Source: Winogradskyella sp.
GTDB lineage: Bacteria; Bacteroidota; Bacteroidia; Flavobacteriales; Flavobacteriaceae
DNA: 64,000 nt
Reading direction: 5' to 3'
Assembly (NCBI RefSeq): GCF_028282165.1
Contig: NZ_JANQIM010000021.1
Span: 51,061 to 115,060 of the forward strand
Shown: positions 35,154 to 42,805 of the stretch, piece by piece
Layout: the number at the start of each line of letters is the position of its first letter
Numbering within the stretch: the first letter of the stretch is position 1
Translations under genes and position numbers: made by a program
Notes under the pieces: generated by a model
Databases searched by the model: none
Seen by the model: only the letters and a program-made list of their open reading frames with translations
Told to the model about the DNA's origin: nothing

Positions 35154-37793
35154 CTATGCTAAATTAAGTTCTCCCCTGGCTTCTTTTTCTTTTAGTTCCT
35201 TAACTAATTCAAGGGCATCAGGGACAACATCACTGCAAAGAATAATCAACGAGCCTTTTTCAGCATGTTTAACGGCATGCGTAATAGCCTCCCTTTCTGA
35301 TGGGATAATGGTCGTTTTCTTGTTAGGATCTTTCATTTTAATACCATCATTGAGCATCTTAATAAGTCCTTCCTCGGTTTTACCACGTAAATGCTTATCC
35401 TGACGAATTATAATTTCATCAAACATTTCGGCTGCTATAGACCCCATTTCATTATTATCCTCCACTCGACGATCGCCAATACCTGCAATAATACCCACTT
35501 TCACTGTAGCATCAAGCTCGTTAGTGAATTTTTGAAGTGCTCGCATACCTGCAGCATTATGTGCATAATCCAATAGAATATTAAAGTCGTTAAACTTAAA
35601 TAAATTCAATCGCCCTGGTGTCTGAGCTGCAGATGGAATAAAAGTCTCCAAACCTGCTTTCATATCCTCTATACTAATGCCTTGTACATGTACTGCTAAA
35701 ATTGCCGCCAATACATTTTGAATCATGAATTTCGCTTTTCCACCATAGGTCAATGGAATGTTCTCGGCTTTCATAATACGCATTTTCCATTCCCCTCTAC
35801 ATATGGTGACATATCCATTTTCGTATACTGCTGTAATACCGTGAAGACGCTGTAAGGCCTTTATCCTAGGATTGTTTTCGTCCATTGAGAACAATGCCAC
35901 ATTACAATCCACGCTTCTGCGCATGTCATATACTAAATCGTCATCGGCATTTAAAATGGCATAACCATCTGGTAATACAGTTTCAGGGATTACGCCCTTA
36001 ACTTTTGCTAATTGTTCAACGGTATGGATGCCTTTTAACCCCAAATGATCAGCTGCGACATTAGTTACTATCCCAACATCACATTTTTTAAATCCTAATC
36101 CAGCTCTCAATAACCCACCGCGTGCGCACTCTAAAACCGCAAAATTTACAGTAGGGTCTTTAAGCACAAATTCTGCACTTGATGGACCCGTACAATCGCC
36201 GGTCATCAGCAGTCTATTCTGAATATAAACACCATCGCTTGTGGTATAGCCGACACGATAACCTTTCATCTTTGCAATATGAGCAATTAAACGCGATGTT
36301 GTGGTTTTTCCATTAGTTCCCGTAAGGGCTATAATTGGAATTCGACCTGTATCGCCTTTTTGCGGGAATAGCTTGTCTATTACAGGAGCCGCAACATTAC
36401 GAGGTAAACCTGTTGTTGGTGCCAAATGCATTCTAAATCCTGGCCCTGCATTAACTTCCAATACCGCTCCGCCTGTTTCAGATAAAGGCTTGGATATATC
36501 AGTGGTCATTACATCAATACCACAAATATCAAGATCTATAATCTTAGAAATACGTTCTGCCATAGCAATATTGGAGGGATGAACGATATCGGTCACATCT
36601 TCGGCTGTACCGCCAGTACTCAAATTAGCCGTATCTTTTAAAACCAACTTCTCACCATCGGGTATTACCGAATCTAATGCATAACCAGCATCTTTGATTA
36701 TGGTTTGGGTCAATTCATTTACTGTGATCTGTGTTAGTACTTTTTCATGACCATAACCACGACGCGGATCTCTGTTGACTTCGTCAATCAACTCTTGAAC
36801 TGTTGATTTTCCATCTCCAATTACATGGGCTGGTGAACGAAGCGCCGCAGCCACTAATTTATGATTGATCACTAATAGCCTATAATCTTCACCAACAATA
36901 AATTTTTCGATGATGATAGCTCCACTTCTTGAGCTATTTTTGGCATGTCTAAATGCTTCGAGTGCTTCATCATAATTCTGAATATTGACTGTAATACCTC
37001 GACCATGATTGCCATCAATAGGCTTTATCACTAAAGGAAAGCCTACATAACGACATGCTTCTTCCAAACTGCGTTCTCGACGAATAATATCTCCTCTTGG
37101 CACTTCAACCTCAGCTTGTTCTAACAGATATTTGGTATCTTCCTTATCACAGGCCAACTCAACACCTATACTGCTCGTTTCACTTGTAACAGTCGCTTGA
37201 ATTCGTTTTTGGTTGGCTCCATAACCTAATTGGCATAAGGAGTATTTATTGAGTCTAATCCATGGTATACCTCTTGCTTCTGCTTCTTCAACAATAGAAC
37301 CTGTACTCGGCCCTAAACGGTCTTCCTCCCGAAGCTCGCGCATTCTCTGAATATCTTCTGATAAATCATAGTCTTCTCCACTTATCAAAGCTTCACAAAT
37401 TCTTACTGCTGCTTTTGCGGCATAGCGTCCAACGGATTCTTCCATATAAGCGAATACAACATTATAAACTCCATATTCGCCATAGCCCCTCGTTCTTCCA
37501 AAGCCCACATCCATGCCTGCTAAAGTTTGAATTTCTAAAGCAATATGCTCAATAATATGACCCATCCAAGTGCCTCTCTCGATACGCTGAAAAAAACCGC
37601 CTGGCTCCCCTACAGAACATCGATGCTCATACATTCCTGGGAACATTGTTGTTATACGCTCATAAAAACCTTCAATTTTATCCGAAGGTCTCTCCTCCAT
37701 TTCCTGAAGGTCTAAGACCATCACAATTAACTTATGTCTCCTTACAGACCAGTAATTTGGCCCACGCATAGCATTTATACTTCTTATCTCCAT
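35154..37793 (-). CDS. cphA: Cyanophycin synthetase
   Basis: 879 residues with the three-part layout of CphA: an N-terminal domain (about 1-160), an ATP-grasp domain (about 200-475, with the HGRGI loop at 263-267) that adds aspartate to the backbone, and a Mur-ligase-like domain (from about 485, P-loop GTNGKTT at 492-498, HNAAGMRALQ) that adds arginine to the side chain. The product is multi-L-arginyl-poly-L-aspartate, a cytoplasmic nitrogen/carbon/energy reserve. It is divergent from cyanophycinase, which confirms the call. Confidence 0.96.
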   Translation of the reverse strand: MEIRSINAMRGPNYWSVRRHKLIVMVLDLQEMEERPSDKIEGFYERITTMFPGMYEHRCSVGEPGGFFQRIERGTWMGHIIEHIALEIQTLAGMDVGFGRTRGYGEYGVYNVVFAYMEESVGRYAAKAAVRICEALISGEDYDLSEDIQRMRELREEDRLGPSTGSIVEEAEARGIPWIRLNKYSLCQLGYGANQKRIQATVTSETSSIGVELACDKEDTKYLLEQAEVEVPRGDIIRRERSLEEACRYVGFPLVIKPIDGNHGRGITVNIQNYDEALEAFRHAKNSSRSGAIIIEKFIVGEDYRLLVINHKLVAAALRSPAHVIGDGKSTVQELIDEVNRDPRRGYGHEKVLTQITVNELTQTIIKDAGYALDSVIPDGEKLVLKDTANLSTGGTAEDVTDIVHPSNIAMAERISKIIDLDICGIDVMTTDISKPLSETGGAVLEVNAGPGFRMHLAPTTGLPRNVAAPVIDKLFPQKGDTGRIPIIALTGTNGKTTTSRLIAHIAKMKGYRVGYTTSDGVYIQNRLLMTGDCTGPSSAEFVLKDPTVNFAVLECARGGLLRAGLGFKKCDVGIVTNVAADHLGLKGIHTVEQLAKVKGVIPETVLPDGYAILNADDDLVYDMRRSVDCNVALFSMDENNPRIKALQRLHGITAVYENGYVTICRGEWKMRIMKAENIPLTYGGKAKFMIQNVLAAILAVHVQGISIEDMKAGLETFIPSAAQTPGRLNLFKFNDFNILLDYAHNAAGMRALQKFTNELDATVKVGIIAGIGDRRVEDNNEMGSIAAEMFDEIIIRQDKHLRGKTEEGLIKMLNDGIKMKDPNKKTTIIPSEREAITHAVKHAEKGSLIILCSDVVPDALELVKELKEKEARGELNLA

Positions 37794-37886
37794 TTGTGTT
37801 GGTTTTAGTTAGTGAAAGATTATAAATATAGCATTTTCAATAGAAAATTTGGTTTATTTTTACTCAATATTTTTAGATCGAAAATT

Positions 37887-38747
37887 ATGCATAAGGCAAA
37901 AGGAACTTTAATACCCATTGGCGGAAACGAAGACAAAGGCATAGAAGCTGATGAAATGTATACACTAGAATTTATTGAAGAGGGGATATTGGCACATGTG
38001 GTTAAAGAAGCTGGTGGTGTGGATGCTAAAATTGTTGTCATCCCAACTGCCTCTAGCATTCCTGAAGAAGTTGGCAAAAGTTATATCACTGCATTCTCAA
38101 CTTTAGGATGTAAAGATGTTACAATATTAGATATTAGATCTAAAAGAGATTCTGAATCTAAGGAAGCTATTTTTCTAATCAAAACTGCTGATTGTATTAT
38201 GTTTTCTGGTGGTAACCAATCTAAAATAACAGATAACATAGGGGGTACATCTATCCATAAAATTTTAGTGGACCGCTACCAAAACGAGAAGGGCTTTGTT
38301 ATTGCAGGTACAAGTGCTGGTGCAATGGCTATGGCCAACCAAATGATTGCCGGGGGAAGTGCATCAGAATCTTTCATTAAAGGTGCCGTAAAAATGTACA
38401 AAGGGCTGAGTCTTATCCCTGAACTTATAATCGACACCCATTTTATACGTCGCGGACGATTTGGACGTGTTACTGAAGCCGTGGCACAATATCCCAAACT
38501 CATTGGATTAGGTTTGGCTGAGGACACTGGCCTAATTATTAAAAACAATAGATTTGAAGTTATTGGCTCTGGAATGGTCATTGTCTTTGATGCCAGAAGC
38601 TTAAAACATAATAATCATAGGCTTTTGGAAGAAGGCACTCCTTTATCTCTTGTGAATTTAAAAACACATATCCTGTCCAATAGCGATCAGTTTAATATTA
38701 AAAAGAAAAAGGTAAAAGTACTGCCAATTGAAGCGCCATTTATCTAA
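37887..38747 (+). CDS. cphB: Cyanophycinase
   Basis: 286 residues from the ATG at 37887 (MHKAKGTLIPIGGNED). The frame is open from 37812, but the extra 25 residues do not fit the family. It is an S51-type serine peptidase fold, with FSGGNQSK and the nucleophile elbow GTSAGAMAM (Ser143 in this numbering), then IIDTHFIRRGRFGR. Cyanophycinase releases beta-Asp-Arg dipeptides from cyanophycin. The dipeptide would be split by the isoaspartyl peptidase encoded convergently at 39585-40514. Confidence 0.95.
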   Translation: MHKAKGTLIPIGGNEDKGIEADEMYTLEFIEEGILAHVVKEAGGVDAKIVVIPTASSIPEEVGKSYITAFSTLGCKDVTILDIRSKRDSESKEAIFLIKTADCIMFSGGNQSKITDNIGGTSIHKILVDRYQNEKGFVIAGTSAGAMAMANQMIAGGSASESFIKGAVKMYKGLSLIPELIIDTHFIRRGRFGRVTEAVAQYPKLIGLGLAEDTGLIIKNNRFEVIGSGMVIVFDARSLKHNNHRLLEEGTPLSLVNLKTHILSNSDQFNIKKKKVKVLPIEAPFI

Positions 38748-38748
38748 C

Positions 38749-39585
38749 TTAGACAATTGCAGAATCCAAAAATAATTCCATTTCATATTGATTGAATGAG
38801 TTCTGCAGTCCTAGGGATTCAACGGCATTAATTTTATCTCTTAACCTCTCATCAATATTATTGATTCTAACATTTTGATTAATGGATTTAATAGCCATAA
38901 AGAGTGTTTCCCATTGCTTATGACTATCTTCTAAAACTCCAAATTGCGCTACATAACCACTCGCCGAATCCATTACAAAATAGGATTGAATTGTATTATT
39001 AACGAATAGTTGATAATATTCATAATTACCTTTTGCCAAACTTTCCTTTTGGTTATCCCAAGAATACAAGTCTTGGTCAGGAATTATATGCCAATCTATG
39101 GACTGGTGTTCTACTTTTTTCAAATTAAAATCCTGTTGGCCTTGAGATGAAATTGTGCCTTTATAGCATTTATAATGTTTACAAATACCGAAACCAGTTC
39201 CTTGATAAGATTTAATGGCTTTTTCGTTTTCTGTAATGACTTCTAGCTGACATTTAGCAATCCCTTTTCTTTTCAATTCTGGAATGGCATACTCATAGAT
39301 CGTTTTTACAATGCGTTGTCCTCTGTAGTCTGGAATTATACCAGTTCCTGAATTATATGCCGTTAAATGACCCTGCCGCTTATCAATAGCATTAATGATA
39401 AAACCTACTAACCTCTCACCGTCAAACATGCCAAACGATAAATCATACTGTACTCCAGCTGCTTTCCAGCGCTGTTTATAATAATCATGATTTGTTGGCA
39501 TCTGCACATAATAATTTTCAAATGCACTGAGGAAGCATTCCATAATGACTTTAAAACCAGTATTGCCTAAATGTCTTACGTCCAT
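38749..39585 (-). CDS. GNAT-family N-acetyltransferase
   Basis: 278 residues. The N-terminal half is a GNAT domain with GIIPDYRGQRIVKTIYEYAI (the acetyl-CoA pyrophosphate loop R/QxxGxG/A is represented by RGQRIV), QLEVITENEKAIKSYQGTGF, then a second, more divergent half. The ATG overlaps the isoaspartyl peptidase stop by one base (TAATG), so the two are translationally coupled. An amino acid or dipeptide substrate linked to cyanophycin breakdown is a plausible guess, not shown. Ends one base from cphB, convergent. Confidence 0.82.
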   Translation of the reverse strand: MDVRHLGNTGFKVIMECFLSAFENYYVQMPTNHDYYKQRWKAAGVQYDLSFGMFDGERLVGFIINAIDKRQGHLTAYNSGTGIIPDYRGQRIVKTIYEYAIPELKRKGIAKCQLEVITENEKAIKSYQGTGFGICKHYKCYKGTISSQGQQDFNLKKVEHQSIDWHIIPDQDLYSWDNQKESLAKGNYEYYQLFVNNTIQSYFVMDSASGYVAQFGVLEDSHKQWETLFMAIKSINQNVRINNIDERLRDKINAVESLGLQNSFNQYEMELFLDSAIV

Positions 39586-40514
39586 TATTTATAGATTGAA
39601 ATCTCTTCCTTTCCTCTTGAAGATTTACAAGCCCTATACATACCTTCGGTATTAAACGGCATCGCCATATTACCTTGTGCATCAACCGCAATTAATCCTC
39701 CGTCACCATTGATCTCTATAATTCGTTTGTTTATGACTTCCTCTGAAGCTTCTTGCAGGCTCATTCCTTTGTGCTCCATAAGCATGGCCACATCGTAAGC
39801 CACAACTGCTCTTATAAAAAATTCGCCACTACCAGTGCAACTTACCGCACAGGTTTTGTTATTGGCATAGTTTCCTGCGCCAATCATTGGGCTATCACCT
39901 ACACGTCCCCATTTTTTATTGGTCATACCGCCCGTGGATGTGGCCGCTGCCACATTCCCGTTTTTATCACAGGCTACTGCACCTACTGTTCCAAACTTTG
40001 AATCTTTCTTGACGGAGTGATCTAATTGAAAGTTGTCCGTATCTTTAATCTCTAACCATTGCTGATGTCTAAATTCATCATAGAAATAAGCAGCATCTTC
40101 TAATTTATAGTTAAGTTTATCAGCAAACTGCATCGCGCCTTCGCCAGCCAAAAACACATGCTCACTTTTTTCCATAACATCCCTGGCCAAGGACACAGGG
40201 TTTTTAATTCCCGTAATTAAAGACACTGCTCCTGCGTTTAATGTTTTCCCATCCATAATGGCTGCATCCATTTCGTGAGTCCCTTGAGCTGTAAAGACCG
40301 AACCCTTTCCTGCATTGAATAAATGCGAATCCTCAAGTAACCTAACAGCTTCTTCAACGGCATCTATGGCTGACTCTCCTTTTTCTAGTACTTTATAACC
40401 ACTATCTAAGGCTTCTTTTAGCGCCGATTTATATTTTGCTTCAAGGTCTGGTGTCATCATGCCTTTTACCAGAGTTCCTGCGCCACCATGTATAGCAATT
40501 GCGTAGTTTTTCAT
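39585..40514 (-). CDS. iaaA: Isoaspartyl peptidase / L-asparaginase (plant-type, Ntn-hydrolase)
   Basis: 309 residues from the ATG at 40514 (MKNYAIAIHGGAG). An upstream ATG at 40535 would add seven. The family features are IHGGAGT, FNAGKGSVFT, the autocleavage site GTVGAVA with the catalytic Thr176, and GRVGDSPMIGAGNYA. The precursor cuts itself before the Thr to give alpha and beta subunits. It hydrolyses isoaspartyl dipeptides, including the beta-Asp-Arg released by cyanophycinase, which fits its place beside cphA/cphB. Confidence 0.93.
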   Translation of the reverse strand: MKNYAIAIHGGAGTLVKGMMTPDLEAKYKSALKEALDSGYKVLEKGESAIDAVEEAVRLLEDSHLFNAGKGSVFTAQGTHEMDAAIMDGKTLNAGAVSLITGIKNPVSLARDVMEKSEHVFLAGEGAMQFADKLNYKLEDAAYFYDEFRHQQWLEIKDTDNFQLDHSVKKDSKFGTVGAVACDKNGNVAAATSTGGMTNKKWGRVGDSPMIGAGNYANNKTCAVSCTGSGEFFIRAVVAYDVAMLMEHKGMSLQEASEEVINKRIIEINGDGGLIAVDAQGNMAMPFNTEGMYRACKSSRGKEEISIYK

Positions 40515-40637
40515 ATAAGGTCTTAAAAGCTTCAAAAATAAGTTAACTATTTTGAAAATTTATGAATTTGGTTGCAAACTGTAACAAATTGACTTTCAAT
40601 TTATCTATAAGACATTAACTCTAATTTTCCATCAATT

Positions 40638-42683
40638 ATGTTTTCATCTGCACAATCTAGCGGCCTCAAATTTTCATTCTTTTTATTTTTTGTTTTTACT
40701 TTTCCCCAAGTACCAGCTCTTAATTCAACATCTAGTATTATGGTTTCTAATGGTGCTTTAGCTTATGCTTATCCAATGGACCCTATTACCGTTGATGGTG
40801 ATTCCAAAGATTGGCCTATAGCACTAGAAAAGTATCCCATTGCGACAACGCCTTACGGAGAGCTCCCAAAAAAAGAAGATTTTGAAGCTTATTTTCAAGT
40901 TGGGTACAATATGGATGAACGCGCCCTTTATCTTCTTGTCACAGTAATGGATGATAACCATGTTGTAGACACAAGTGAAAATGCCACATGGATTACACAA
41001 GATTCATATGCATTGTATGTAGATTATAAACATAAATGGAACGGCTCAGGGGTTAACCTCTTTCAATTTGGCGAAAACTTTAAAAGAGATTATGATTATA
41101 CAGCGAGCTGGGATCCAGAAATAAAAGATTTTAATTGGGATAAGGTGACGATACAAATGTCGCGAAACAGAAATACCATCACATATGAAGTTAAGATTGA
41201 TTTGGGTGAACATCTGCAACTCAACAAAAGCGTTGGTATAGACCATGTTTTGGCTGACAAAGACCCAGATGATGAAGAGGGTAGATTTTCATTCATCTCA
41301 TGGGGACAAAACGGTGGGAAAAGTCAGTCAGCTTCACGTTTAGGGGATGTCATTCCTGTTGCCAAAGGCACCACAATATCAAAAGTTAGTGGGAAATTGA
41401 CTTGGGAAGACACCACCATTGATGAATTTCCTGATAGAGTGACGTTAATAAACAAAAGTAATCCCAAACAATGGACTGTGGCTGAAGTTGATTCCCTAGG
41501 TAATTATACAACGATGTTACCCAAAGGACAATATTTAGCAGAGTCATTTTGGGAATTTCGTAGTGGTAATCACATTGATCTAAAAAACAGTAAAGCTTTT
41601 TTCGAAGTCAAACCAGGTACAACCAATCAAGCTAAAGATTTGGTGCTTAAAATAAGAACTCCGCTAGACATCATACCTGAAAAAGGGACTATTTACGACT
41701 TTGATCCGAAGAATCCCTCAGAGCTAGACAATTTCATTGCTACTTACCAAGAATTTTACGTCATTCCAGGGGTTTCCTTAGTCATTATAAAAGACGGCAA
41801 AGTGGTTTATCACAAAACCTATGGAAACAAGAATAGCGTTACAGGTAAAGCTGTTAATAATAAGACCCTTTTTGAAGCAGCATCCATTACTAAGCCCGTA
41901 TTTGCATTTGCAGTTTGTCGTTTGGCTGAGAAAGGCATTATTGATTTAGATACGCCTTTATACACCTATTTACCCTTTGAAGATATAGCCCACGATGAGC
42001 GCTACAAATTAATTACAGCCAGACATGTACTAACGCATCAAACTGGGTTTCCTAATTGGGCTTGGGAAAATCCTGATGGTAAAATTGATATCAAATTCAC
42101 ACCTGGAACTGGTTATGGATACTCTGGTGAGGGATTTGAATATTTAAAGCGTGTGGTTATCGAAATAACCGGAAGAAAAGTTGAAGATGTTGTAAAAGAA
42201 GAAGTATTGGATCCTTTCGGAATCAAAAACACCTATTTTACCGAAAACGATTATATGCGCACCCATGTGGCTAATGGCCATTACGGAAGATTTGCAAGCT
42301 CAGCTAACTTACCTGATGGACCAGGTATGGCATGGAGTATGCATACTGAAGCAATGGATTTTTCTAATTTTGCCCTAGGTCTATTAGAACGAAAAGTACT
42401 AAATACAGAGACCTATGAAGACATGTTTAAAGTCCATACCGTAGTAGATGATGATGACCTAAGAGAAGGTTGGGAAAGCTATTTTGGCTTGGGTGTATCC
42501 ATGGAAAAAACACCTTTTGGCCCTTCTTTTGGGCATGGCGGAAACAATGGCGATTTTAAGTGTTTGTTTAAAATGTATTCAGAGCTTAACTCAGGTTTTA
42601 TTGTTTTCACCAATAGTAATCGAGGTGATTATTTATCTGAGGGGCTCGAACAATATTTAATCACTGGAAAAACAACAAACTAA
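40638..42683 (+). CDS. Secreted CBM9-like/DOMON-type domain fused to a class C beta-lactamase-like serine hydrolase
   Basis: 681 residues with a signal peptide (about 1-28). Residues about 45-240 form a CBM9-like sandwich (ITVDGDSKDWP, YFQVGYNMDERALYLLVTVMDDNHV). A short beta domain follows (about 245-340), and from about 355 a beta-lactamase/PBP4*-type domain with SITK (Ser416, Lys419), YSG (Tyr495, replacing YxN) and HGG in place of KTG. This pattern fits esterases, D-amino-peptidases or peptidoglycan-related hydrolases rather than a drug-resistance enzyme. Monocistronic, with a terminator at 42745. Confidence 0.85.
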   Translation: MFSSAQSSGLKFSFFLFFVFTFPQVPALNSTSSIMVSNGALAYAYPMDPITVDGDSKDWPIALEKYPIATTPYGELPKKEDFEAYFQVGYNMDERALYLLVTVMDDNHVVDTSENATWITQDSYALYVDYKHKWNGSGVNLFQFGENFKRDYDYTASWDPEIKDFNWDKVTIQMSRNRNTITYEVKIDLGEHLQLNKSVGIDHVLADKDPDDEEGRFSFISWGQNGGKSQSASRLGDVIPVAKGTTISKVSGKLTWEDTTIDEFPDRVTLINKSNPKQWTVAEVDSLGNYTTMLPKGQYLAESFWEFRSGNHIDLKNSKAFFEVKPGTTNQAKDLVLKIRTPLDIIPEKGTIYDFDPKNPSELDNFIATYQEFYVIPGVSLVIIKDGKVVYHKTYGNKNSVTGKAVNNKTLFEAASITKPVFAFAVCRLAEKGIIDLDTPLYTYLPFEDIAHDERYKLITARHVLTHQTGFPNWAWENPDGKIDIKFTPGTGYGYSGEGFEYLKRVVIEITGRKVEDVVKEEVLDPFGIKNTYFTENDYMRTHVANGHYGRFASSANLPDGPGMAWSMHTEAMDFSNFALGLLERKVLNTETYEDMFKVHTVVDDDDLREGWESYFGLGVSMEKTPFGPSFGHGGNNGDFKCLFKMYSELNSGFIVFTNSNRGDYLSEGLEQYLITGKTTN

Positions 42684-42744
42684 CGATCAACATATTAACT
42701 GCATTTCGGAAAACTTCCTTTTTGGTTAAATATTGAAAATTATA

Positions 42745-42772
42745 GAGTGCTTGTAAAATAAGCACTCAACTT
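42745..42772 (+). terminator. Intrinsic terminator between the serine hydrolase gene and polA
   Basis: Perfect 8-bp stem GAGTGCTT (42745-42752)/AAGCACTC (42760-42767), loop GTAAAAT, then AACTTTTT. Confidence 0.75.
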
Positions 42773-42805
42773 TTTGTAGTTTTATAGACTTCAAAATTTA
42801 AATAC

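Noticed and set aside
37812..37886. Longer start for cyanophycinase
   Set aside because: Family members begin at the equivalent of MHKAKGTLIPIGG. The extra 25 residues do not fit and cover the divergent promoter space.
40638..42683. Beta-lactam resistance gene
   Set aside because: The YxN and KTG motifs are changed (YSG, HGG) and a carbohydrate-binding-like domain is fused, so a different hydrolase role is more likely.
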